DNA from: Phlebiopsis flavidoalba
Lineage: Eukaryota > Basidiomycota > Agaricomycetes > Polyporales > Phanerochaetaceae
Assembly: GCA_035772785.1 (NCBI GenBank)
Contig: JAOCPU010000001.1
Span: forward strand, 2,914,001-2,978,000
Length of the DNA stretch: 64,000 nt
Direction: 5' to 3'
Every line of letters begins with the position of its first letter. The stretch's first letter is position 1. The position numbers and the translations under genes are program-made. Of the stretch, positions 12,574 through 24,879 are shown piece by piece. The notes beneath the pieces were generated by a model. It was not told the DNA's origin, searched no databases, and saw only the letters and a program-made list of their open reading frames with translations.

Positions 12574-14810
12574 ATGGGCCACGAAACGGACGCATTGGAG
12601 GTGGACAGAAAGCTGGCAGAGATTGTTTAGATATCGGACACAGCGGATACAGCTCAGATTGAACAGAGAGGAGACACGGCAGAGATGGGAGGGGGAAGAA
12701 ACAGAGCGTCAAGTCCGTCGATTGCATTCTGCCTGCCAGAGCCTGCTCATGTACCCTTCACAGGATAACAGACACGTCCCGCCGCACGTAGCCTGCCACC
12801 GGAGCTCCTCGACAGGATAGTATGTCGGAGGCTACTGAGGAATATGGCCTTTGGAAGGATGAATGGGCCCGATTTGAGCGCGGTGAGCCGACGATGGGCC
12901 GACCGCTCAGCGTCGTCCGCGGGAGCTTGTGGCGGTCTTCGGGTGGTCGTCCGCTCCGATCGGCGCCTCCAGAGCCTCCGCGCTCTTCTCGACACATCGC
13001 CGCCTCCGCACTGGCTGCCCCTGCTCGAGCTCATCCACCGTCCTCAATCTTAAGGCAGACTGGGCAGAAGCACCGTGGCTTCACCGCGCGCATTCTGCCC
13101 TCGCCCTTACGCTCTCTCCCGTAATCCCGAGCTACGCGTTACCTGTTTCTTTGTGGGCGAGATTTACGATGATAAAGGTAAAGAAGTGCTGGCTCCGAAC
13201 TCCTCCACCCGGGCTCCGACCTTCTTCCCAGACCTGCCACGCACGTTGCCACCAATTATCCTTCCCATTTGCAGACATGACACTCGAGAATGTCCGGTTT
13301 GCAACTTCCGCCGCCGCATTCTGAGGTTTAATTTCATCTCTTCCACAACTGGAGGAGTTGCACTGTGCACGTCTGGAATGTGTCCGGTATGTGCTCCCCT
13401 CGCGCACCCCAGCTGAGCGCGCGGCAGCTGTTTGAGGTCCATTCAAATTAGCACCCAAACGATTGGAGCAATGAATTCAGCCAGTCTGAACTGGGGTGGC
13501 TACACTTCATCCTCAGTCGCCCGTCCCATCTAGCTCATAAAAAGAGGTCCCAAAGAGCCACGCCACCTATTTGTGCCATGTGCACTTGAAGTTACGCCTC
13601 TGAGCCGGCTGACAGAACTAGTACTATGCCCTCAACCTTGAGGACGCCGGGACCAATCGGAGCAACCGGGACATTAGTCATTCAGCAAAAGAGTCTGTGT
13701 GCTCCTCAGAGACCCAGATAAACCTATCATGTACGCGAGGACTCAACAGTCCTACTTCTATCAGTGGTTTAATGGTACTAAACTTCTGTGCATTTTAGTG
13801 CACCGTGAATTATCCTTCTTGACGGATAAGTCCTCGGGATCAATTTCGCTCCAAGATATACCATCCCCGAAAACCCGGTTTTCATCCATGCAACTCACGT
13901 CTACGTCTCTGAAATCAAGGCCACAGTTTCCATCAGCTCAAGCCAGAGCCTTGGGCAAATGTCAAGCTGTGGCTCGACTCTTTCAGTTGGGTGGAACTCG
14001 CAGACATTTTACGCTCTTTTGATCAGCTCAAGACCTTTCGCCTGGAAATTGAGATAGAAGACTGACTCCATCGATCAGAATTGGGTGGACAACCTCTTGG
14101 GTTCATCTCTAAGCAAACATAGATTTGCCTTTGACAAGGGCGGCTTGCGGGAGAAGGTTTCTCCTTCTTACTACTAACTGGAGATCTGGGACAGAGACAA
14201 ACCCCTGGATACCATTTGATGAATTTGTCAAAAACATACCAGACGACTCAGAAGAAGCTGCCGCACAGCAAGAAGAGGACAAAACGCTGGCCACTTCAGG
14301 TGCGATTATCTTCTTTGCGTACACTGCAAGCTTGAAGTTGACAGTATGCACTTTGTCGACGGCACAGGTACCATCGCCGAGGCAGTTGCGACGCTGCAGG
14401 AGGAAGGCGTTACACGCCCAGATCGAGGCCACCCACAAGCTGAAAGTACGGAGATTGCTGTACAGGCGGGTTCGTAAACCTCGCCTGACTGGGAATTATA
14501 CAGCATCTTCACGAGTGCTTGTGGTCATCTAGAATCCGATCTCGACGTAGAAGTATGGTCCATCGAAGCGAGAGGCCCACTCACAACATGAGGATGATCC
14601 AGAACTCAGCCCAAACAGGTGCGTGCATCTCCCTGTGACCATGCTGCGTGCTCAAAGCGGAAAATCTGCCGTTTCGTTCAAGACCCTGGCCCCAGCGCCG
14701 AGACAGTTGCAACGCCGCAGGAGGAAGGCGCTGCACACCTCCGAGTCGGCGAGCCCACGCAAGTTGATAGCGCTGAGACCTCTGTGCCGGCAGGTTCGTA
14801 CCTTCGCTTG
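12574..14810 (+). CDS. F-box protein, paralogue B
   Basis: Counterpart of gene A in unit 2. The start MGHETDALEVD (12574) corresponds to exon 1 of A but soon meets a stop. A GTCGAT...CACAG intron precedes LPPELLDRIV (about 12795-12825) after a frame change. RRWADR and RLQSLRALLDTS follow (about 12895-12990), then EAPWLHRAHSALA (about 13070). The C-terminal segment contains AFDKGGLREKV (about 14130) and PWIPFDEFVKNIPDDSEEAAAQ (14205-14270), here in one open frame. Two tail exons follow: IAEAVATLQEEGVTRPD (about 14370) and SAETVATPQEEGAAH (about 14690). Copy B therefore has twice the tail-exon content of A. Several frame changes are present. Function is inferred as an SCF adaptor. Confidence 0.6.
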
Positions 14811-17513
14811 ACTCGGAACTATGGCAGCGCATTTACGAGTGAATGCCTTTCCTAGAACCCGATCTCGCCCCAGAGCATGGCTCATCAGAGTGACAGCGCG
14901 TCGAGCCACGCTGCACTAGAGCAGAGACTGAATCATTGGACGAACAGCTTGACCATCGCACGGCCAATTTTAGCCCGCCTACGGGCACGGAAAGGAATGG
15001 TAGCACGTACCTGAGCTTGGACACGGCTCCTCGCTTCACTATGCCATCGAACCCCATGGTCTATTTTTTTTCCCTCGTCTGAAGATCTATTTGTATTTCT
15101 GTCTCGTCTCCTCGACTCCCGCGGTGTTCTTATGTACATGTCTGTCTCCGCGTTTAGCACTCGTTTTGCTGTCTCTCGCTCCTGTATCTCTCTTTTGCGA
15201 AATCAGCGCCGGTAACGCCCTTCTCTGCTTATAAACGTCTCATGTCCGTCTCATTCGATGTCCCCTAGCTCCTCTCCGCTTCCCGTCTCGATTATAACCC
15301 TCCTCGCTTGATGCCGTCTCTTACAGTCGGCTTCACAGTATTTAGGAATGTTTGATCAAGATTGATTGAATTAAAAAGAATTTCATTACATTACTCTTGC
15401 ACCTACAACGAGGCAAGTTCGCCGCTGGGGCAGAAACCTCTTCAAGAACCGCGACGCGTTTTCTGTATCCTCTCCTATCGGGCATATCATATCGCCAAAC
15501 CCGACCTCGGTGTTCTCAAAGACCGCACAAAATCTGCGGAGACAAAGCCGGCACGGATCGGGCTGAATGAATCGACACAAGAGAGAGATGGCGTTCAGGC
15601 CCGGAGCCGTGGTCGCACCACGAGACATGGCCAGGGGGGAACATCAGAAAGCGGATTGTGATTTCTTAGATTTTTCGTGGCGGCGAGGACGTGCGAGATG
15701 GGGACGAACGACAGACTTGTGAGGTAATCCAGAGGACTAATGATGCATCCTGCAGGTGTACCCGATGTCAGCGAGTATTCGAGCTACAACATTTGACCAT
15801 CTGAACGCGTACCATCACCCGACTCGATCATTCGGTCTTTGAAGCAAAAAAAAACACATCGCGCGTACGACCCCATGTCGCAGGACGGAGGCCGTCAAAC
15901 ATGAAATGCGCTTTGAAACAAAGTCGAACACTCCCAATGGACTCTGTTGCCAACCTGTAGAAGCGTTCCTCGGTGTATTACTCAGGCGGTCTCTGCCGTG
16001 GTGGGACCGCGACTCTATATTTTTGAAACCCGAGCCCTGGCGTTTTCTGGACATTTTGATCCTCTACGAGGAACCAAGTTACGCTTTGTGGACTGAAGAC
16101 TTTCAGTGGAGATCCTGCATAGTATAATCATTAGTGACGTTCCATTCATTACTAGTCCAATGCTTACTGAGGGCCTAAGGCCAGCACCGAGGCGATCTGG
16201 TAGCGCGACGCCGTACCGAGCCACAGGTCGCGCTCGGCCGAGCTGGAGGCTTACAGCAGCGTTTTGCAAACAGTCCCCGCAAGACAACAAGCCTTGGTTC
16301 CGCTGCGACAAGGCGAGCATACACTATTGAGTGACCGCCGGCCTGTGCCCACGAGCAGCGTGTAAGCGAGCAGCGGAGGCATTGGGGTAGAGCCATGCCT
16401 GTACGAGGCGAACAGAGCCACAGAGTACCACTTCAAAATCTTCTATGAGATCTGCGAGTACGGGACTACGCGTGAGTGGCTCTTCACAAGGATTGAGAGC
16501 GTATATTCCGCACTCACCTGATCGGCAGATTAACTGTGATAGGAAACAACACTCCCATAACATTTGTGTCCCAGTGCTCTTGTCGCTGACCCGCGGGCTA
16601 ATCACGGGTGGCAAACCCTAGACAAGGAGATGTCTTGCACACTAAGTCTTGCGGTGAGTTGACGTGAGAAAAGTTCTCCAGGAGATCTCAAGATGTTACG
16701 GCTGAAGTCGCACACAACGATTCGTCCTTCCACTGGTGTTTTATCCTGGTGCGAGCGAGCGAGTAACTCACCCAATCGTTCTGCATTCTATGCACCTCTC
16801 CTATCCCAAGCCTCCCGCGGTTGAGGCTTGACGTTCGCGCACTTGTCGCGCACGGTCCAGTTCGTTGGGCGTGAAGGGTATGATGCGTGAAATGTAGGCG
16901 AGACTCTCGATCGGTCATAGGGCAGTCGAAAGTGGAAGGACTTAGACAAGCCAGCATGTCGACAGGAGGAGGTGATGGTGTCATGTCAACCCCGCGAACG
17001 CGACTCGGGAACTTGAAAGCGCGCTTGCACAACCTAACCCACGCCAATCTGCTTTTGGCAGGCACGGGCATCGTGGCGCGGCACCGAGATTTCAGGGACT
17101 CGGACGCGGACGCTCTTTGACATCCCACCACCGCTATCTCGATAGGACTCCAGCCCCCAACGAGCCGCCGTCTCCACCCCATTCACCTACAGCCTCTACT
17201 CGTTTCTCTCCCAGCTCTCGTCCGCTTGACTTACTTTGGCATGCGAGGCCAACAGTCTCGGACAACTCGAAGTCACGCTTTGGTCTAGACAACGGTCACT
17301 GCAAGTCCCAGTCGCTCAAGGACATCCTGGCCAACGAGAAGTGCAGGACCTTTTCAAATAGATGCTTTCTTAGACCTGCTTCTGATCGTCTGGGACGGGG
17401 ATAGAGCGACGTAAAGCGAGAGGAAGAAAATCGCAACAGGTGCGCCTAGCCACGCTACTGTCGTCTCGAGTTCCGTCGCATCATCCCAACGTAGCTACCG
17501 CGGGCCAGAGCTA

Positions 17514-18420
17514 GTGCTTGGCGATAGACAGCGGCGTATGTATCTTCACTGGTGTGTTCCATACTACTACTCGATTCCCAGTCAGTTTCGATCATTGACA
17601 GTGTTTCCAGATCGTCGACACTCAGGTCGTTTGAAGGATGCACAAAAACGATCCAGCGGTGCAAGGCCCTCTTCGTTCGAAGTTCAACTCAAGATCTCGA
17701 AGCCGAGGCTCCTCTTACAACCCTGCCTGGATCCGACTCGCCCACCAGCAACCTGGAAAAGGTTGCTTCGATACGCTCTCATAGCGTGCCGACTTATCGC
17801 TTCCTGCCCGCATCCAGGAACTAAGGTGACCGTGGGATGGAGCAGGCTCAGGAGCAATATTCAGAGGGGCTCGTCCTGCCTTGGTGCGTACGTCACACGA
17901 CGATTTCCCCGCCGCGTTTCTGACCATGCGATCAACTGTCAGTACTTTGATACCGCGGATTCTACAACGCTCATGATAGGGAACGGCCGGTCAGCAAAGG
18001 CTAAACTACGCATCGAAGGAACCAAAATGGATACACCAGGCCTTGAACTCTCCTTTTCGATGCAGGTACGCGGTCTCCCTACGTTCTGTACGACGCGGCA
18101 GCTGATGACCTTGTGGTTAGGATGCCCGTATCTCCAACGCATACAGTCAGGGCCTGATTTTACGATCTGACACTCACGTTGCCCCCCAAGCATCGATTTT
18201 TGCTCACCTCCGCCGTCCGTGCTCTGTGGATTCGGCGTCGCTCGCGCACCCACAACGTCTCGCACGATATTGCGGTCGTCTCCCACTGCGATGCGTCGGG
18301 GTTCTTGAGCTGATGCGGTCATCCAGGATCTCAGTCCGCAACGGAGCCAGTTTGGGGCAAGGTTTCGAAGTACCCTGAAAGCGGCGCTCGCTCGATGACC
18401 TTGCGCATCGGCAGCACTAT
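17514..18420 (+). CDS. Unplaced coding remnant, possible C-terminal half of an F-box protein
   Basis: A 218-codon open frame (17514-18170) covers the end of unit 2 and continues beyond it. Its last third (about 17930-18080) reads like protein, with FDTADSTTLMIGNG, a basic stretch (SAKAKLRIEG) and DTPGLELSFSM. This resembles the beta-strand-rich regions in C-terminal halves of agaricomycete F-box proteins. DNA downstream to about 18420 also looks coding in another frame (MPVSPTHTVRA, then ALWIRRRSRTHNVS). No F-box precedes it in the right position. It is probably a truncated gene. The family assignment is tentative. Confidence 0.3.
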
Positions 18421-18499
18421 GCATTGAAAATCTTCAAATGAAGGTATACACGAATACGATGACGTATTCGGCGGTGAAGGTACGGGCCCCGAATTAGGA

Positions 18500-19440
18500 A
18501 TCGTCTACTCCAATGCTTATCGCGTACAATCTAGGGCCCGTACTACAGCTTTGCGTACGAACGTGGGATCGCGAGGCGCTGCGAATATGCAGCACAGCCA
18601 GCGTTTCCCAAGGGAAATGAAGAGGCTCTGTCTTTGCGCAGCCCTACTGTACGCCTTATGCCGAAGTATCTGTGCGCCCTGCTCACGAGGTCCTTTTCCG
18701 AGTCCTGTGCTTTCCCCCCCCGTTTTGCATATGCAGGGAACGTTCGAATTTTATGGCAAAGTACAGATACCGCGACTTCAACTTGCAATCATCGACCTGT
18801 CGGCCTGTGTCTCATCCACGACTCCATACTTTTCTTTGCCCTGTCGTTCCAGCAGTCATTCAAAGTCGTCCGAAACGGATACACTATTGGCTATGTAGGT
18901 AACATAACAAGCTTCCACGCCTATGCTGTACTCATATATGCGCAGGCAAAAAAGGAACCAGATGCAGCTCCGGGATCTGCCTGTGGCGTCATGGGGATGC
19001 CGGCTCGCACTGGACCCCTGACGATATACCTTGTTCCCGGTACCATATACATGTAGCAGCGCTGAGCTGCAAGCACTGGGACGTGATATCAACGCCCGCA
19101 CCATGTACTGACTCTGTAACAATTTTGGTAGAAATGCACACATTCCGGCTCAATCCAGCTGTGTGTATGCGTTGGAAAATCTCGTGGACTCTGCGTGCAG
19201 GTCCTGAGTACAGAAAACTTGTGCCGTCTGTCTCCCACACACTGGGGATGCATTGAACACACGGCAGGGCGCGAGAAATACCGGGAAGGTTCATGATCGC
19301 AATTTCCAACCACGTGATGCAGCGATGCTGAATGTACCCACGGTGCGGCCTCATAGGTACCACCCAGGAGCCCCCACTAACGCGACGAGGAGTACTCTCC
19401 GGCCCAGCCCCCTGTGAAGCTCGTCCACGTCCCAGACCAC
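18500..19440 (+). repeat. Upstream module of F-box C (copy of 24880-25850)
   Basis: It aligns with 24880-25850: AATGCTTATCGCGTAC against AATGCTTATTGCGTAC, and CACTAACGCGACGAGG against CACTAGCGCGACGAGG. The offset is about 6.4 kb. A 140-codon frame at 18634-19056 is not preserved in the second copy. No gene is claimed. Confidence 0.6.
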
Positions 19441-19538
19441 GAACTCGTCGGCGTCGACCCGCAAAGACGCTATTTTACCCGTGAGTACTCCATTCTGCCT
19501 TTTCAAATTTCAAAGCCTGCTCACATACGGTTCGTAGC

Positions 19539-21188
19539 ATGAAGGTCACGCCAACCGCGCATCGCGTGCCGAGCGAAATTCTCGACAAAATAGCATGGCA
19601 CTCTTCTGATGAGGACTTTTTGGGAAGGCGTCGATGGGCCCGATTGAGCGCGGTGAGTCGACGATGGGCTGACCTCATCCGTCCGAGGCTATGGCGTGAG
19701 GTGAGGGTCCACTCCGATCAGCGCCTCCAAAGCCTCCGCGCCCTTTCTCCGAGTCGACACATCGCCGGTCCCGCCCTGGCTGCCCCTGACCGAGCTCATC
19801 CACGAAATTCAAGTCGATGTGGAGAGCGAAGAAGCACCGTGGCTCCACCGTGTACACTCTGACCTCGCCGTTTTGCTCTCACACCACCACCCAATGTCTG
19901 CGTCAGTTGTCACTTTGTGGGGCGCGAGGGAAGAGGCACGAACCGGGCTCCGTCCTTTTTCCCCTGACCTGCCACGCCCGCTGCCCGCCCATCGACCACC
20001 CCTTCCGCATACTGTCACTCCAGAAAATCCGGTTCTCAAGCTCTGCTGCATTCCTACGTTTGCTCGCATCTCTTCCACGGCTAGAGAACTTGACATGCCA
20101 CGATCTGGAGTGCGCCCGGTACATGCTTCCATCGACACACTCAGCTGTCTCGTGGCAACTTCCTACAGGCCATGTCCATTAGACTGATAGATTGGGACGG
20201 AAACGTTGGCGGTATGAGCTGGTGGCAACAACTCGTCATCAGTCGGTGGCCCCACCCGGCCCAACGAGGTCCTCAGGAGCCACGCCACCTATTCTCGCTG
20301 CGTGCATCTGATGTCGCATCGCTAAGCTTGTTGACGGTGCTCTTCAGCCCTCCGGATGTGGCTTGGCCCACTGAACCTATAGAGCTTAGATATTCTGATT
20401 CGGACCGCTGCGCCGAGACCCAACTACCCAAATGTACGCCCGTGCCCAACAGCGCTACCTTGCTCGATGTTCCTGATACACTAATTATTGTGCATGTTAG
20501 TGAAAGTATGGCTTAGCGACTCGGAAATTTACCTTGAGATCAGCTTTTCTGCTACAAATGCCCTCCAAGGAGACCCTGTGGCCCCCCACGTAACAAATAT
20601 CAACATTCACAAGATCGAGGCTAGGGTCCCACTTTACACAGGTGCACTCGAAGGAGACCCAGATTCGTACGCAAACGCCGAGCGGTGGCTCGACTCCTTC
20701 GGCTGGACTGAACTCGCAGGCGCTTTGCGCTCGTTTGAGGGGGCTTGAGACCTTTCGACTGGGATTCGTGATGGACCATGGCTACCACCCGGGTCGAATA
20801 CGGACAGACTTCTGGTTTGTCCCTAAAGAAGCACCGACGTGCCTTCGACGACGGCGGCTTGCACGAGAAGATCCTCGTCCAGGCCCGCGCGGAGTTCCTC
20901 AGTGAATCAATCGACAAGTGGATCTCATTCAATGAAGTTGTCGAGAGCATCCCGGAGGATGCAGACGAGGCCGCCTTAGACCATGAAGATGAGCAGTATC
21001 CAGCCCTAACAAGTGAAAGCATTTCTATTCGATTATGTTGTGAGCTCGATGTTGACAATCTGCTCTTTTCGTTCAAGACTCTGGCAGCGCCGAGGCAGCT
21101 GCAACGCCACTGGAGGGCGGGTGTGCCACACCCCGACGAAATCGCACAAATCGACGACGATGAAATTCCTGTACAAACGGGTTCGTAA
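19539..21188 (+). CDS. F-box protein, paralogue C (best preserved of A-D)
   Basis: The F-box exon is open and clear: TAHRVPSEILDKIAWHS, then RRRWARLSAVSRRWADLIRP and RLWREVRVHSDQRLQSLRAL (19551-19745). A GTGAGT...CGTAG intron (about 19480-19537) joins an upstream exon ending HELVGVDPQRRYFTR, so the true start may lie near 19418. EAPWLHRVHSDLAVLL (about 19830), PFRILSLQKIRFSSSAAFLR (about 20007) and LPRLENLTCHDLEC follow. The C-terminal part has EISFSATNALQGDPV, DSFGWTELAGALRSFEG, then AFDDGGLHEKILVQARAEF (about 20835) and KWISFNEVVESIPEDADEAA (about 20915-20975). The tail exon ends HPDEIAQIDDDEIPVQTGS at a stop (21186-21188). A few single-base frame changes remain. Probable SCF substrate adaptor; no substrate can be inferred. 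Confidence 0.7.
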
Positions 21189-21199
21189 CTTTGCTTGAC

Positions 21200-22640
21200 T
21201 TGGAATCATACCGCACGCTTACGAATGGATGCCTCGTATAGCACCAGGCCCACAGCTCCGAGCGCAGCCCGTCGGAGGGATAGCGCACCAGGCTCGTTGA
21301 GTCAGAGCCGAGGATTGATATTCGGATTTTGAGATCGAAGAGACGCGGAAAGTTCATGATCGGTTCATATTTTTTTAGCTTGTACTATATCTCACTCCTC
21401 TCGGTCTGTTCATATGTGCCATTGTAGAAACATGTTTCTATTGTACATGAACAACGGAACAGGGTCCAGACAATGAATACAGCACGAAGAGTCCACACGC
21501 GCCGCTTCGCCCATCATCGAGGAATTCAGTCCTGGACTACAGGCCGCGATAGAGGCTCTTCGCGCTTCTGTGACACCGCTATTGAGTCTCGGATCCCGAT
21601 GCTCCCACGACCACTACACGTGTCGCGCTCGTCTCTCCACTTGTCAAGATCTGGTCTCGGCGGGACGGGGCCACCGAACGCGATTTCGCAGCTGTTGTGG
21701 ACCCACGACGTTGTGTGGGAATATACGATCGGCACGAATCGCGCGGAATGCCGAAATGGTTCAGCTTGAAGTTCGCCATAAACGACGTTCGGGGCTTGGC
21801 GACGGTGGTCGCACTTCGCCGAAGGAGAGCAAGTCGTGCAGTGTGACGTTTGGCGCTTGTCGCTCGATGACGAGACTGGAGATATACCACGAGGACTTCG
21901 AGATGTGAGTGGTTTGGGCTGCGAATGTTGTCAGCTTGGATCAGGGTATGTTATGAGTTTGTAAGGTAAACTCACTAAAGCATGGTATACCAGGCACAGC
22001 ACTCAATCCTCTCAATCTTGGAAAAATTCTGGCTCTCGTGCGCGCGAATCCGTCCTTTTATGTGTGTATGTCGGCGCAGGCCTCGGCCGCGTGGCCTTGC
22101 TCACAACAACAAGGCAGAAGCGTGATCGCTGAGGCTAGAAGGCGACGCGCGACGCGCGTGTCCAAGACATCCCTGTGGCGGTTCGACGCAAAGATCGCTC
22201 CTCCTACTCTGCATGCGCAAGGCATGCCATTGAGTCAATGTTGAGAGTAATCCACGGGACCTGGCACTACTTACGTCAGGCGAGGACGGCGTATCACTAC
22301 AGTTTATTGCTATCGCAATCGAGAGCTCTGGTCTCTGGATGTAATTCTGGTGTACCATGAGACGAAGTTTCTTCGAGACTCATGACTCGTCGTGCACTCA
22401 CTTGAGATGCCTACATGTCATCCTCCATCATCCATGGGTCATCGTATCAGGGCCAAGGGCACCAGTGAGATCAGAGTTGACGTTGAAGTGTTGAGACTTC
22501 CGCTGCAGAAATCGGCCTAGCGCGACCGAATGTCGTCTATGGTTTCGCTCGCAACGGAAGGGGTGAGAAGTATACACACTAACACCATGCATCAGCTATC
22601 GTGGAAACGTCGCGAGAGCGGGACTTACTATTGTATCCTC
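21200..22640. other. No recognised gene between F-box C and the third leader copy
   Basis: A plus-strand frame at 21570-21908 has protein-like composition (MVQLEVRHKRR, then MTRLEIYHEDFEM), and another at 22038-22244 is rich in Ala/Arg. I recognise neither, and neither has a copy elsewhere in the window. Confidence 0.4.
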
Positions 22641-22649
22641 GCAGGTCGT

Positions 22650-24360
22650 GTTTGACATAGCACACTGTCCTCTAGCCTCTTCTCGGGAGGGAACCTATAG
22701 ACAGCCCGCAAATGGTAGTGTTCAACGATCTATTGCTAACGCTTTGAGTACATTAATATCGTCCCGGTTGTGTGACGCGAGACGGAACTCACATTCGTCC
22801 CCACGCTAAGACTCGGCAGCCGCGTCGTATTCCATGGAGCTAACATTGCTGAACGCGCAGCATACAGTCCTACACCATCTCTAAACGAGCAAATACCAAG
22901 ATTGGTATTGAAAAGGCGCTGCTAAACGCAGCTGAAGTGTCTCAGGGCACGGTACACTCTCGAAGTGTTTGGTGGAGAGGACCTGCGAGCGGCGCGTTGG
23001 TCCAAGAACTGAGCAGGGAACGGGCGTCCAGCGTCAAGACCACCAAGGCCATATGACAAAAGGTTGGAATTTCAGAGGTCTAGGCACAAGGGAGGAGTGA
23101 GTGGGGCTAGTCTCTCTGGGGAAGAGGTGGTGGGTGGTCGCGTCGAAGCATGCGCGTCGAAGCGCGCCAACACAGCGCAAATCACGTGCACCTCATTTTT
23201 CGGCAAGCATGGGCTTCGTGGCGCAAACGCGCAAGGCCGATCTGCTGGGACACTCAATCTTCGCTTTGACCACCATGACGCACGCCGACCCTGTCACACG
23301 TCCACAAGCATACCCCTGCTTTGCTTCTCGCCGGCGTCCAACCAGAAATCTGCCTTCGCCCCCCTCCTAGACCTTCTCTCTCTCTCCGGCCCATTCGCCT
23401 CTTTCGATTGCAGACTGCCGCGCCGTGCGGACCAGTCAGGACTGTCTGAGCAACCCAACCGCGATACGATCCACTGTGAAAAACAAAAAAATAAAAAAAA
23501 AAAAATACAAAGTTCCAAAATCACAAACACCGATTAATAAAAAAAACCCAAAAAAAAAAACAAAAAAAAAAGTGTGTACAAAAAAAAAAAAAAAAAATAA
23601 AAAACAAAAAAACAAAAAATTCAACGACTAAAAAAGAAAACAAAAAAAAAAGTTAAAAAGAAAAAGAAAAAGAAAATACAAGAGAAAAACTTAAGAAAAA
23701 AAACACAAAGAAAAACTAAACGAATAACAAAAAAAAACAAAAGTGGCCGAAAGGCGAATGAAGAGGACTCTTGAGACGAGCGTTGTTTCCGAGATAGCTA
23801 CGCGCTAGCGATCGTCGCACGAGGTTGAGTGGCTTTCTTCACTTTCTCCAAGGTCTCTGCCATCGAAACAGACTCACCTGACCACGTCGCGCTAGGATCC
23901 GTTCGTCATTTAGAAAGGACATCAAGCGATCAGAAAGAAGGAGGACCTAGTTTGGGCGGTTGAAAGGGACCAGAAGTCGTTAATCGGGGGCGGCCGGAAG
24001 GGGTGCATCGAGTACGTTCAAATCAATTCTCTGTTACCACGATCTGTGCTCTCAGACACATGGATCTCAACACTAGTCGAGAACGAAGTTAGCAAGACAA
24101 TCTCCGGCAGAGCCTGGCCCTTTTCATCTCATGGTGAGCTTTACTCTTCTTGTATCCCACCATCGACAAGTTCGTTGCTCATCTCCTCTCGGATTGTCAG
24201 GTAGTCGGCTCGTCTCCGGCATATACGTTTTGGAGTCTGCAAAATGAGAGGCCTCGAGCGACGAATGGCCTCCTTCCGAGACGAAGCTGACGCTGTTGCT
24301 TCGCGAAGGAAAGAACCACTCTGTACTACAATCAGCTACACATGGGAGCGGCAAGATCAT
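22650..24360 (+). repeat. Leader segment, third copy, interrupted by an A-rich tract
   Basis: It aligns with 1281-2960 before and after the A-rich block at 23478-23745. Matches include TTCGTGGCGCAAACGCGCAA near 23215 and the CGATCAGAAAGAAGGAGGAC block near 23925. It sits between F-box modules C and D with no F-box gene of its own. Confidence 0.65.
23478..23745. repeat. A-rich low-complexity tract, about 270 bp
   Basis: Almost pure A with scattered C, T and G, including runs of 9-15 A. It interrupts the third leader copy where copies 1 and 2 have ordinary sequence. It could be the poly(A) end of a retroposed sequence with the body lost, an expanded microsatellite, or an assembly artefact. Lys/Asn-rich frames through it are artefacts of composition. 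Confidence 0.75.
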
Positions 24361-24879
24361 TTAGCCGCACCACGCGGTAACGAACCGGCATCACAAGTAT
24401 GATTGCACCCAAACGATACACTCCGGCCCGCAGGTTTCCAATTGCTAAGTCACGTTCGTCACCATACGTTTTATGTTACGCACGGCTGTTCATGCTTCTC
24501 TGCTATGGCCATGCGTTAGCGCAATATTTCCTTATAGCGCACTCATAGTCCATGGCTTCTTAACTCAAATTCTGTATGTTACCAACTACACTGCCGCTGT
24601 CCAACGGTTCGTTTTTCGCTCTCGACCAAACCGGCTTTAACAGTCCTACTATTTGTACTTGGTAGGATCTTTTTGTTGTCGGTCACGATCCCAGAGATGT
24701 CTCTTGTTAGGACCAAGTAAGGACGAACCAGGCCATGCATTTTGACGGCGCTCCCGAAAGGCTCGTTCAGCGACGTTGAGGATGGGCAAGACCGAAAGCT
24801 CCTATATGATGCGACGAACAGTCAGTGGTCCTTTTCGCCGCGAAGGTGAGGACCTTGGGGTTGCGAATCATGTGTCTAC

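Larger units (their letters stand above)
9890..17690 (+). repeat. Segmental duplication, unit 2 (about 7.8 kb, carries F-box B)
   Basis: Unit 2 is head-to-tail with unit 1 (2240-9780), with the same order of blocks throughout: leader, promoter, F-box gene, downstream block. The two units are directly adjacent, separated only by about 100 bp with no clear counterpart, which fits an ancestral tandem duplication by unequal exchange. Confidence 0.7.

Noticed and set aside
23425..23631. Lys/Asn-rich frame across the A-rich tract
   Set aside because: It is produced by near-pure A composition and absent from the other copies of the segment.
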